The notes: generated from the letters alone by a model not told the origin. A DNA stretch of 62,722 bases from Microbulbifer taiwanensis (GCF_014904815.1 NZ_JACZFR010000051.1:1-62722); one strand, 5' to 3'. Numbered from the stretch's first letter, positions 50,293 through 58,680 are shown. Numbers and translations: made by a program.

Positions 50293-51308
50293 GGGCGCGC
50301 CCTATCCATCAGGCGGTCGAGCAAGTCCGGGCTGATGTTGAGTTGCCCGATCTTGCCTGCATTGGTAGCCAGCCCCTTAAACGCCTGGGCAATAATGCGA
50401 TCCGGCTCCATCCCGGAGGCGGCCATGGCTTCCACGAAGGTCGGATCCAGTCTGGAGAAGGCATCCATCATTTTCTCCATGGCATAAGCCCGCGCCTCCC
50501 TCTGTTTGCGCTCGTTTGCTGTGGCCACATCGACGAGCTGCTGGCGTTTTTCCTCCAGCGCCACGTCTGCATCCATCTGCTCGCGGCGAATCTGGCGCTC
50601 CTTTTCCTTGACGGAACGGTCGGCCTCAATCTGGCTCTCACGGATTTCCCGCTTACGGGCCTCCACCGCCAGTTCGGTCTTGAGCTCGCTTTCCTTGATG
50701 GATCTTTCCTGCTCAATCGCCGCATTGCGGCGGGCGTAGATAGCCTCGTCCGCCTCCTGCAGCATGGCCTCACGGGCTGCGGCCTCCAGTGCCCGGGCAG
50801 TTTCCGGTGCCGGGCGTATGGCCTGAATCGCGAAGTCCACCACTTCAATGCCTAGACTGGCCAGCATCTCGGATTGCCGAAGCTGTTCTCCAACGGACTG
50901 AACGAGAGGCCTTGAGGCGGCAAGGGCCTCTCGCAAGGTCAGCGTCTGAACCTCGGCCCGCAGCATGACCTGCACCAGATTGAGAATCCGGTCGGCCAGT
51001 TTTTCCGGGTCTTTGCTCTGGTAGCCTTTGCCATCCGATGACAGGGTGAAGTTCATCATGCCCGCCAAACGTTCCGGCTCGTTGACCCGGAATACCAGTT
51101 GCCCTTGCAGCGTCACTTCCTGAAAGTCCGCCGTGGATTCCTTCAGCATATAGGCCGCTTCCTGGCTCGCCACGGAAATGGCTACCAGTGCCGTACTCGG
51201 CTCGAAGTAGAAAAACGACAAGCCTAAACCCTGGCGCTTGATGGTCCCCTTGCGGTATTGCAGGACATAGGTGGTCGGATCTGCCTTGAAATAGTAAAAA
51301 TTCAACAT
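50289..51308 (-). CDS. SPFH/band-7 domain protein with long coiled coil
   Basis: 339 residues without an obvious membrane helix. An SPFH domain covers about 1-185 (VLQYRKGTIKRQGLGLSFFYF, QGQLVFRVNEPERLAGMMNF). A charged coiled coil follows (about 185-275, rich in E, K and R with the AIEQERSIKESELKTELAVE pattern), then a C-terminal helical part. SPFH proteins form ring-like oligomers; here it pairs with the NAD-kinase-like protein by a 4-bp overlap and lies 15 bp after nadV. Function unknown. Confidence 0.85.
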   Translation of the reverse strand: MLNFYYFKADPTTYVLQYRKGTIKRQGLGLSFFYFEPSTALVAISVASQEAAYMLKESTADFQEVTLQGQLVFRVNEPERLAGMMNFTLSSDGKGYQSKDPEKLADRILNLVQVMLRAEVQTLTLREALAASRPLVQSVGEQLRQSEMLASLGIEVVDFAIQAIRPAPETARALEAAAREAMLQEADEAIYARRNAAIEQERSIKESELKTELAVEARKREIRESQIEADRSVKEKERQIRREQMDADVALEEKRQQLVDVATANERKQREARAYAMEKMMDAFSRLDPTFVEAMAASGMEPDRIIAQAFKGLATNAGKIGQLNISPDLLDRLMDRARP

Positions 51309-51323
51309 CTCACTTCCCCTGTA

Positions 51324-52700
51324 TCAATTGCTTCCGGCACGTTCGCGCACTTGGTCAAAGGTCCAGTCCACCAGCACTTCACCGTTGCGGAAGACTTTCA
51401 CCAAGACATTGCGCTGATCTCCCACTTCGTCCTCGCGGACAGTTCTATAACCCTGCCCGTTATTGATAAGGGCCAGACGGCCTCGCTTGGAACGTTTGCC
51501 CGGGTCCGTAATGGGGTCCTTGAAAACATCACGCCATTCCCCGTTGATACGGATCGCTGAGGCCTTCATGGCAAACTTCTGGGTATCACGGTTGATCTTC
51601 TGGAGTAGCTCACCGCCCATGCCAAAGGCCACATTGTCAGCGCTCAAGCCCCGCTCTTTCATCGCTTCAAGAATGGCTTCAATAGAGCGGGCACAGATGC
51701 CATCGCCCTGAATCAGGCGGACACAGGCAGGCAGTACTCGATAACCCTTGCTGTTAGTTTCAAAGCCGAAGCTAGCCATCAAGCGCTCTATGGCTTCCGG
51801 AACAACCTCGGTGGGCTCACCGGAATCCGGGCGAACCACCAGGGTTCCACCGAACTGCTGCACCTGCTCCTTGAGCTCGCTGCCCCAGATGTTGTCGATG
51901 GCATTCCAGAAGTCATAGGAGTCACTCACCACAGCCACCAGACGACCTTCGCCACCAAACTGCTCGATCATATTGGCGTAGGCAGCGGTCTCACCATCGC
52001 GCCCCCAGCTGGTGATGGTGCTGTGCTCGGCAGCCGGGATGGAAAAGCCAGCCATGTCGGCGTTGTAGTAGCGACGTGCGGCCATAATGCCGGACAGGGT
52101 GTCAGTGCCCATGAAGTTCACCAAGTGTGCAGCCCCGCCCAATGCAGCGGTTTCCTCCGAGCTGGCACCGCGGGCCCCGAAATCGTGTAGCTTGAACGGC
52201 AGGCCCTCGAAGCTTTCCGCCGTTTCCTCCATATAACGGGCAATCACGTCGCGGCAGGCACGGGAGACTGTGGCCACCGTGGTGGGATACCACACGGCTC
52301 TCAGCAGTGCGGTTTCGATATAGCTGGTCAGCCAGGCACATTTCGGATCGGTATTGATGACCTGCACCATGACATTCCCGGTTGGCAGGACCGCGCCTTC
52401 GGGAGCGGCTTCAATCTCAAGCGGCAAGTAGCCATCGTACTCATTGAGGATGTATTCCCAGCCCTCACGGTTAAACGGAACCCCGTGTAAGCCGCAAATC
52501 GCATCGGCCTCATCGATATCTGCCTGGGTGATCGGGCGGGTCAGGTATTCCTTCAAAAAAGCCTGCAGGCCGAAGAAAACAGTCTCGGGATAAACGCCCC
52601 CGCGAGTCTCGATGTAGCTGGAGACATACTCGGCACCCTGCGGGTACTGAGCAAAATGGGACATCTTGTAGGAATCGGTATTGAGAATCAGGTTACGCAT
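51324..52700 (-). CDS. nadV: Nicotinamide phosphoribosyltransferase
   Basis: 458 residues; start at 52700 with AGGAGG nine bases upstream. Very close to the NAMPT/NadV family: LNTDSYKMSHFAQYP, SYIETRGG, LHDFGARGASSEETAALGG, PAAEHSTITSWGRDGE (catalytic His), VSDSYDFWNAI, LVVRPDSGEP, and VFKDPITDPGKRSKRGRL. It converts nicotinamide and PRPP to NMN, which NadM then adenylates, so the cell can recycle nicotinamide without deamidation. The NrtR palindrome lies about 100 bp upstream on its promoter. Confidence 0.96.
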   Translation of the reverse strand: MRNLILNTDSYKMSHFAQYPQGAEYVSSYIETRGGVYPETVFFGLQAFLKEYLTRPITQADIDEADAICGLHGVPFNREGWEYILNEYDGYLPLEIEAAPEGAVLPTGNVMVQVINTDPKCAWLTSYIETALLRAVWYPTTVATVSRACRDVIARYMEETAESFEGLPFKLHDFGARGASSEETAALGGAAHLVNFMGTDTLSGIMAARRYYNADMAGFSIPAAEHSTITSWGRDGETAAYANMIEQFGGEGRLVAVVSDSYDFWNAIDNIWGSELKEQVQQFGGTLVVRPDSGEPTEVVPEAIERLMASFGFETNSKGYRVLPACVRLIQGDGICARSIEAILEAMKERGLSADNVAFGMGGELLQKINRDTQKFAMKASAIRINGEWRDVFKDPITDPGKRSKRGRLALINNGQGYRTVREDEVGDQRNVLVKVFRNGEVLVDWTFDQVRERAGSN

Positions 52701-52800
52701 GACGGAGTTCCTCCTGTCTGTAGTTGTCGGCGCCGGTCTATCCAGCACTCTCTGCAGCGATCCGCTGCCCCGTTCTGGCGCCTCCCGCCGTCCCGGTGGA

Positions 52801-52827
52801 TATATAGTGGCTCAACGCCACTATATA
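52801..52827 (-). promoter_or_regulatory. NrtR operator 1 on the nadV promoter
   Basis: Perfect 11-bp inverted repeat tatatagtggc (52801-52811) / gccactatata (52817-52827) with a 5-base spacer. On the minus strand TTGACT (52832-52827) and ACTATA (52808-52803), 18 bp apart, form a promoter that the palindrome covers, so bound NrtR would block nadV, the SPFH gene and the NAD-kinase-like gene. Confidence 0.8.
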
Positions 52828-52936
52828 GTCAACAAGTTTCCCCTCCGATTATCCCGGCTTCAATCATCCTGCTTGGAAAGCCCGCCCGGCGAGGGGCGCA
52901 TCAACATCACGGCGCAATCGGGGCGTGATGCGCCGT

Positions 52937-54043
52937 TCAACCCAGATCAACGTCATCGGTCACACAGCGCGTCCCATTCAACCGGCGGGCACGGGTGGCC
53001 AGACTCGAGTAAAGTTCAGGCGACGCAGAGAAACTCACATCCAGAGACACGCGGCGGCCGGCACTATCTAGCCGCTCGGCACGAAAATACTGCGCGGTCT
53101 CACTGGCTATCACGGCCATCTCTGCGGAAACCGGCGCTCCCCAGCGGGCGATCTGGAATTGTTGGGATTCAAGCCAGCGAACCACACAGCCAATCAGATC
53201 CGTGTCATACGGCAGCAGCAGGTCCACATCGGACGGCGCCACATTTGCGCCCGCCAGCCACCGGGCAAAGCTGCCTATCAGCAGTATCTCGGGGAATTCC
53301 TGCTGGAGTTCCTGCGCTATCGTCAACGACGTCTCGAGATCACAGGGCTTCGCCCGATGTCGGGCGATCAACACATATTCATGGGCGCGATTACTCAAGG
53401 GAGATGCCCCATCATCATGGGGCTTGTCATACACAATGATCCTATCTTCAACAAAATCAAACCGCGCCATCATCAGTTTGGCCACATCCCACGCCTGTGG
53501 AATGAATTGTCCGCCAAGACGAATGTTTTCTACCGCAACGACGAGATAACCCCCGGGCTTGAGAGCGGCCTTCAAGGCGATGAGGGTGGTGCGGATTTTT
53601 TCCAGGTAGGCCCCATAGTTGCTCGCCTGATAGAGCTGACCGTCATTCTCACTTTCAAAACCGCAGCCGAAGTACGGCATGCTGGTCAGCACCAGATCAA
53701 CCGGATCAAGGGTTCCGGCCAATGCCTCACTGTCACCCAGCAGCAGGGTGGCCTGATCCATACCCAGTGCCTCCAGACGTTCACGGGCAATGCAATAGCG
53801 GCTCTCTTCAATTTCGATCCCCACGCACCGACGGCCCTCCAAACCGGCAGCGACCAGGGTAGAGCCAAATCCGGAAAAAGGGTCCAGCACTCGATCGCCG
53901 GGTTTCGTGAATTCACAAATATAGGGCCGCATCTGCTCGACCCAGCCACAATCACGAGCCCCGAAAGGGTCGGCCCCAGCCAGATCTGACTGCAAAGCGT
54001 ACGCCGCCTTCTGGGAATGAAGATGCATCCAGCTATTCGGCAC
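52937..54043 (-). CDS. Methyltransferase fused to a nucleotidyltransferase domain
   Basis: 368 residues from the GTG at 54043, which has ggaggggc upstream; an ATG at 54028 is the alternative. The N-terminal part is a beta-class DNA/RNA methyltransferase: motif I DPFSGFGSTLVAAGLEG (about 54-70) and motif IV SMPY (121-124, in place of [DNS]PPY). The C-terminal part (about 240-368) is a minimal nucleotidyltransferase fold: GSFARWLAG (257) then SDVDLLL (Asp 272 and 274) and a third acid in VSLDVS (335). Both catalytic sets look intact. It overlaps the radical-SAM gene by 11 bp. Substrate unknown; no restriction enzyme is present. Confidence 0.78.
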   Translation of the reverse strand: MPNSWMHLHSQKAAYALQSDLAGADPFGARDCGWVEQMRPYICEFTKPGDRVLDPFSGFGSTLVAAGLEGRRCVGIEIEESRYCIARERLEALGMDQATLLLGDSEALAGTLDPVDLVLTSMPYFGCGFESENDGQLYQASNYGAYLEKIRTTLIALKAALKPGGYLVVAVENIRLGGQFIPQAWDVAKLMMARFDFVEDRIIVYDKPHDDGASPLSNRAHEYVLIARHRAKPCDLETSLTIAQELQQEFPEILLIGSFARWLAGANVAPSDVDLLLPYDTDLIGCVVRWLESQQFQIARWGAPVSAEMAVIASETAQYFRAERLDSAGRRVSLDVSFSASPELYSSLATRARRLNGTRCVTDDVDLG

Positions 54044-55139
54044 TGTGAAGCCCCTCCCCGGCCGCAGAGAACAGAACATGTCGGTCCGGGTTCCAGTCCG
54101 CACACAGGTTGCCATTGGCATGAAAAACCAGTTTGAAGACACGCCCGGAATCATGCTTTTCGTGCAATAGGGTGTAGTCTGAGGACTCGAAGGTGATACG
54201 CAGTCCGCCATCATCGACTACCAGATTGGTAAAATAGTAGCCATAGGTGGACTGCTTCAGTTCCGGCAGGGCATCCCCATTTCTCTCCAGGAATTCCTGC
54301 ATCAGGCGCCCGACGGATACCCGCGCGGAATCTATATAGCGATAGGTGGCGTTTGCCTTATAGCGGCGATCCAGCACCGACAACTCACGGAAGATGACGT
54401 GCTTTACGCCCAGTGAGCGCGCCCATGCCAGATAGCGCAACATCTCGGCAAGGCTGTCCACCCCATCGGTCTGAACGATGCAGACCAGCTTGATATCGGT
54501 AATACCATTGAGCAGGGCCACACTTTTTTCGAATGCCATATTGTCGGCGGCAAGACTGGACGAACGAAAACGCATGATCCCCTGGTTACTCTTCTCGTCA
54601 TAGTGATGCCGTGACAGTTCGATCCAGCTGAACCCGAAATCCGTTATTGCCCGCGTCAAAACCGGGTCGTCCCCAAGGACCACTAACCCGGATGCATTGC
54701 TGTACAGCACCCGGCTCTCCACCGGATTCCCGCGCGCGGCATGGATTGCCAGTGTCTCCAGTAGCTGCAAAAACCAGCTCCGGTCGTCGGTCATCTCCAG
54801 CCCGGACAGGGAGTAGGACAGCGGTAAACCGCGCAGCTCCTTCAGCACCTGCTGCAATTGCGGAAAGTAATTCCCGGCGGGGCGAAGCAGGCTGGCGTGC
54901 CGCTCTGCCTCTTTCTCCCGAAGATTCTCCGAACAGAAAAGGCAACGGCCGGAACAGGGCCGCACCGCCGCGTAGGGCGTAAACGTCACCGGCTGAATCA
55001 CCTGCCAGGACCTTGCGCCAATCGTATGCTGGCGCCAGCGCGATGGCTCCCCGCGCGGCTCCCGGAGAACAACGCTCTGTACCGCATCCCGATAACGACT
55101 GACGACGCTTTCCAGATCCATATGATTACCCATTAGCAT
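54033..55139 (-). CDS. Radical SAM protein of unknown function
   Basis: 368 residues. The 4Fe-4S cluster motif C62-x3-C66-x2-C69 lies in VRPCSGRCLFCSEN, after an N-terminal extension of about 60 residues. The barrel continues through YSLSGLEM, IELSRHH and IVQTDG. No SPASM-type Cys cluster is seen at the C-terminus. Several start codons lie close together (55139, 55133, 55121). The stop overlaps the methyltransferase-nucleotidyltransferase start, so the two are made together, 40 bp after nadM-Nudix. Substrate not predictable; nucleotide or tRNA modification are possible. Confidence 0.78.
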   Translation of the reverse strand: MLMGNHMDLESVVSRYRDAVQSVVLREPRGEPSRWRQHTIGARSWQVIQPVTFTPYAAVRPCSGRCLFCSENLREKEAERHASLLRPAGNYFPQLQQVLKELRGLPLSYSLSGLEMTDDRSWFLQLLETLAIHAARGNPVESRVLYSNASGLVVLGDDPVLTRAITDFGFSWIELSRHHYDEKSNQGIMRFRSSSLAADNMAFEKSVALLNGITDIKLVCIVQTDGVDSLAEMLRYLAWARSLGVKHVIFRELSVLDRRYKANATYRYIDSARVSVGRLMQEFLERNGDALPELKQSTYGYYFTNLVVDDGGLRITFESSDYTLLHEKHDSGRVFKLVFHANGNLCADWNPDRHVLFSAAGEGLHSAE

Positions 55140-55179
55140 TTACCGACCGTCCCTGCTGGTCGGCAATCCCCATGTGCGA

Positions 55180-56238
55180 TTACACCAGGCCAAGAATGTC
55201 CTGAATGATGAAATAGTGATCTTCAAACAGCATTCCGGGATTCAGATCCGCCAACGGCACCCAGCGCGCTTGCCGGGCATCGTCTCCTCCTTTCACCTTC
55301 GGTAAATCGGCATTCGGCGCCAGCTCCATATAGAACACATGGGTGATGGTGCGACCACGCGCGGAACGGTAAGGGTCGTCATAGACGGCCTGGCGGCGGA
55401 TAGAGCCCTGCAGAACCGGCGCGGGGACTTTCACACGGGTCTCCTCGCGCAGCTCGCGCAGGCAGGCATCCAGTAACCTCTCCCCCTGGTCCACAAACCC
55501 GCCGGGCAGGGCCCATAGTCCCTTGCCGGGGCTGGCCCGCCTCTCCACCATCAGCACGTGGCCCGACTGCACCACCACTGCATCCACCGTAACAAAGGTG
55601 GGCGCATAGGGCGCGTCACTCCAGGCGTCGCGGTACTTCCTGACAAATGCGATTTCATCGCGTACCTGTGCGAAACCGAGGGCATCGTTCCGGAATGCCT
55701 CCAGGTAGTCCGCAACCGGCCGAGGCAGGGCCTCCGCCTCCACCATAGTTCGCAGCACTGTTTCCGGCTCCTCCGAGAAGTAACGCTCCCTGATTGGCGT
55801 AGCACTGATTTTTCTATGATTCTCCACACTGACGCTGTCCCACTGTGGAAAGAGGTTCAGGTAAAACCCGGTGTGATCTTTCCTGTGGCCAATCAGTGCG
55901 ATCCTCGCCCTGCGGTGCGGTGTGGTGTAGTGGGCAGTGACCATACCCGACACGGTCGACTGCACATTGCGCACCCAGGCCTCGTCGTTATATGGCACAT
56001 CCATCAGTGGCAGGCACAGCAGCCGCCGATTGTCTTCCTCGGAGAGACAGGCCCGCACCATCTGCTCCCGCTCCTGATGGGACCAGGGGTTGCGGGGATT
56101 GCGTGGTTGCCAGGAGGATCCGATCAGCAGAATCAGTCGGTCGGCCTTTTCCAGGCCGGTACGTACGACCTGAAGGTGCCCGGAGTGGAAGGGTTGAAAG
56201 CGGCCAATGAAGACCGCGAAATCGAATTCGCGCTGCAT
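55180..56238 (-). CDS. nadM: Bifunctional NMN adenylyltransferase / Nudix hydrolase
   Basis: 352 residues. The NadM domain (1-185) has GRFQPFHSGHL (residues 12-22), the GHRKDHTGFY segment and the ISATPIR signature. The Nudix domain (about 205-352) has an intact box starting at G247 with Glu253, Arg261-Glu262 and Glu265-Glu266. NMN plus ATP gives NAD; the Nudix half of such fusions hydrolyses ADP-ribose or related compounds. It is the partner of nadV in the two-step nicotinamide route. It is the first gene of its unit and is divergent from nrtR across operator 2. Confidence 0.94.
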   Translation of the reverse strand: MQREFDFAVFIGRFQPFHSGHLQVVRTGLEKADRLILLIGSSWQPRNPRNPWSHQEREQMVRACLSEEDNRRLLCLPLMDVPYNDEAWVRNVQSTVSGMVTAHYTTPHRRARIALIGHRKDHTGFYLNLFPQWDSVSVENHRKISATPIRERYFSEEPETVLRTMVEAEALPRPVADYLEAFRNDALGFAQVRDEIAFVRKYRDAWSDAPYAPTFVTVDAVVVQSGHVLMVERRASPGKGLWALPGGFVDQGERLLDACLRELREETRVKVPAPVLQGSIRRQAVYDDPYRSARGRTITHVFYMELAPNADLPKVKGGDDARQARWVPLADLNPGMLFEDHYFIIQDILGLV

Positions 56239-56330
56239 ACAGCAAGCTCCTTGCCGTGAATGAGATTGTCGGGTCTATCCCGCGTTCGGTAGCAGGTGGT
56301 ACAGCCGCTTGTGCTGAATGGCTGCCGGGC

Positions 56331-56361
56331 ATATTATTGGCCAACAGCCACTATATAGCAA
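56331..56361 (-). promoter_or_regulatory. NrtR operator 2 and nadM promoter
   Basis: Right arm gccactatata (56347-56357) is identical to operator 1; left arm atattattggc (56331-56341) is partly degenerate; 5-base spacer as in operator 1. On the minus strand TTGCTA (56361-56356) and AATAAT (56338-56333) are 17 bp apart, so the site overlaps a good nadM promoter and ends 10 bp before the nrtR ATG, implying autoregulation. Confidence 0.75.
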
Positions 56362-56367
56362 GCCGCC

Positions 56368-57111
56368 ATGAATCAAGGTATCACCGAAGCGCAGTTCCTG
56401 GATCAATACAATCCCAAGGATTACGACAGCCCGCTGATGACGGTGGATATTGCACTGTTCACCCTCCATGAATCGACTCTGCAGATTCTGCTGGTCGAGC
56501 GCGGCGATCATCCACACAAAGGGCGCTGGGCGCTGCCAGGCGGATTTATTGATCTGAAGTCAGACACCGAGCTGCACGACACCGCTAAACGCAAACTGCG
56601 GGAGAAAACCGGTGTTGATGTGCCGTTACTGGAGCAGGTAAACACTATCGGCAATGCCCGGCGGGACCCCAGGGGCTGGTCGGTAACCGCGCTCTACATG
56701 GCCCTGGTCCCACATGCGCCAACGGCGGAGTTTATCGAAACCGTCAAGGATGCCCGCTGGTGGCCAATTGACGAAGTCAGAAAATTGCCTCTGGCTTTCG
56801 ATCATGCGGAATTGGTCCACCTGGCGCGAGAGCGCCTGAAAAACAAAACTGCCTACACAGTTCTCCCCATTCACGTACTCAAGCAGCCGTTCTCACTGAC
56901 ACAGCTTCAGCAGGCCTTTGAATTGTTGATGGACGCCACGCTGGAAAAGAAATCATTCAGGCGGCGCATTCTCAATGCCGAGATACTGGAAGAAGTGGGA
57001 GAAGGTGTGCCGGAGGGAGGGCGAGGTCGGCCTACGGCGCTCTACCGACCCGCGAAGAATTCTGAACAGTATTTGTTTACACGGGTTTTTGGCGACGCCG
57101 TTTCATCGTGA
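56368..57111 (+). CDS. nrtR: NrtR, Nudix-related transcriptional regulator of NAD metabolism
   Basis: 247 residues. The Nudix-like N-terminal domain (about 20-150) has a broken catalytic box: after GGFIDL the expected R-E-x-x-E-E reads Arg75-Lys76 and Glu79-Lys80, so it should bind but not cleave ligand. A C-terminal winged helix (about 160-247) includes SFRRRILN and GRGRPTALYRP, typical for NrtR DNA binding. NrtR proteins release DNA on binding ADP-ribose. It is divergent from nadM and 46 bp upstream of the glycohydrolase gene. Confidence 0.93.
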   Translation: MNQGITEAQFLDQYNPKDYDSPLMTVDIALFTLHESTLQILLVERGDHPHKGRWALPGGFIDLKSDTELHDTAKRKLREKTGVDVPLLEQVNTIGNARRDPRGWSVTALYMALVPHAPTAEFIETVKDARWWPIDEVRKLPLAFDHAELVHLARERLKNKTAYTVLPIHVLKQPFSLTQLQQAFELLMDATLEKKSFRRRILNAEILEEVGEGVPEGGRGRPTALYRPAKNSEQYLFTRVFGDAVSS

Positions 57112-57157
57112 TCGGCAGTCATTAGAAGTTATTATGATCACGCAGGAAGAAGAACAC

Positions 57158-58087
57158 ATGGATGCACTGAAAGACAGATTCGCCGGCGCCCTGCTGGGTC
57201 TTGCCTGTGGCGATGCCATTGGCACGACCCTGGAGTTTACTCCCCGAGGGAGCTTCCAGCCCATCACCGATATGATTGGTGGCGGTCCTTTCAGGTTGAA
57301 ACCCGGGCAGTGGACGGATGATACCTCCATGGCACTCTGCCTGGCGGAAAGTCTGGTCGAGAAAGGGGGCTTTGACCCTGCCGACCAGATGACCCGCTAC
57401 CTCAACTGGTGGCACTGGGGCTACTTAAGTTCCACCGGCACCTGTTTCGATATCGGCAATACCGTAAGGGCGGCGTTAACCCGATTTCAGGAAACCGGGG
57501 AACCATATTCCGGTTCCCGGGATCCCCGGGCTGCCGGCAACGGCTCTTTAATGCGACTCGCGCCTGTCGTGCTGTTCGCCTATGCCTCCCCCGGTGAGCT
57601 ATGGACCCTCGCAGCGGACAGCTCGCGGACGACTCATGGTGCTTGCGAAGCCATCGAAAGCTGCCAGCTCTTTGCCCGGCTGATTTACCGGGCCCTGAGC
57701 GGGCATCCGAAAGAAACCTTGCTGACCGCAGTTCCTGGCGAATGGCGGGAAGACAAGATCAGACAACTTGCCACAGGCAGCTTTACCGGAAAGTCCTCCG
57801 CCGATATTAAAGGGTCTGGCTACTGCTTCGAGTCACTGGAAGCCGCGCTATGGTGCTTCTTCAATACGAATTCCTACTCGGAGGCAGTGTTGACCGCGGC
57901 CAATCTGGGCGATGATGCCGACACCACTGCCGCTATTTGTGGCCAACTGGCGGGCGCCTTCTACGGTGCCGCGGCGATCCCTTCCCAATGGCTGGATAAG
58001 CTGGCCATGCGTGAGGATATCGAGATGCTGGCAGCCCGGCTTTATGATAGAGCAGTGGGGAGCGGCATCGCTGACTCCTCTCATTGA
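57158..58087 (+). CDS. ADP-ribosylglycohydrolase family protein
   Basis: 309 residues from the ATG at 57158 (ribosome site aggaag); an ATG at 57134 is possible. The family metal-binding acids are in QWTDDTSMALCLAESL and NLGDDADTTAAICGQLAGAFYG, and GLACGDAIGTTLEF marks the N-terminus. Members remove ADP-ribose from proteins (DraG, ARH) or nucleic acids, releasing ADP-ribose, the usual NrtR ligand. No ADP-ribosyltransferase is seen nearby. Co-transcribed with nrtR. Confidence 0.92.
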   Translation: MDALKDRFAGALLGLACGDAIGTTLEFTPRGSFQPITDMIGGGPFRLKPGQWTDDTSMALCLAESLVEKGGFDPADQMTRYLNWWHWGYLSSTGTCFDIGNTVRAALTRFQETGEPYSGSRDPRAAGNGSLMRLAPVVLFAYASPGELWTLAADSSRTTHGACEAIESCQLFARLIYRALSGHPKETLLTAVPGEWREDKIRQLATGSFTGKSSADIKGSGYCFESLEAALWCFFNTNSYSEAVLTAANLGDDADTTAAICGQLAGAFYGAAAIPSQWLDKLAMREDIEMLAARLYDRAVGSGIADSSH

Positions 58088-58308
58088 GCCCTTTGAATAC
58101 CAGCAGCTTCCGCTTCCAAACCAGCCTGAAGTGCTTCCCCGGCGTTGTGCATTTCCCCACCCTCCCGCCTGATTATTACCTGCAGCAACTGTGGCCAACT
58201 TCAGCAGTTTATGGCCAAATGGCATCACTGACGGCGCAAAAAAAGTGGCCGGATTTACGGACCACATTTTCAATAGGTGCCGACCAATTACTGCTAAACG
58301 GACCAAAC

Positions 58309-58680
58309 ATGAAAATAAAAACTGTCTTGGCACTCGCAATTACCCTGTCCCCACTGGCCACTGCAGAAGAAAAACAGGAACCTCTGGAAACCATGTCCAG
58401 ATGCCTGATCATGCATAACTGGACCGCCTGGGGGCTCTGGCAGCTTGATGTCTACGCCCTTGCCGGGGATAAGATATTGATCGGGGACAAGGAAAATCAC
58501 TTTCTGGTGACGGCGAGCGAACCCGGTTACCGCCACGTAATATCCGGAGAAGTAGCCACACATTACCCGGAGGCCACTTCCCTGTCAGACCTCGGCAGCG
58601 CCTGCAAGAAAAACTGCCCTACAAACCACCGGAAGCGCACCGGCTGGTTCAAGCGTCGTTGCAAGTCTTACTCTGCATAG
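58309..58680 (+). CDS. Small secreted protein of unknown function
   Basis: 123 residues. The start at 58309 gives MKIKTVLALAITLSPLATAEE, a clear signal peptide with a likely cut after TAEE or ATA. The mature part of about 100 residues has four Cys (C..L in SRCLIMHNW, then C-K-K-N-C, and one in RRCKSY) and ends in a basic tail. No family recognised. The 221 bp before it hold no gene I can support. Confidence 0.55.
   Translation: MKIKTVLALAITLSPLATAEEKQEPLETMSRCLIMHNWTAWGLWQLDVYALAGDKILIGDKENHFLVTASEPGYRHVISGEVATHYPEATSLSDLGSACKKNCPTNHRKRTGWFKRRCKSYSA

Noticed and set aside
52937..54043. Classical restriction-modification system
   Set aside because: No endonuclease gene accompanies the methyltransferase, and it is fused to a nucleotidyltransferase domain and coupled to a radical-SAM gene.
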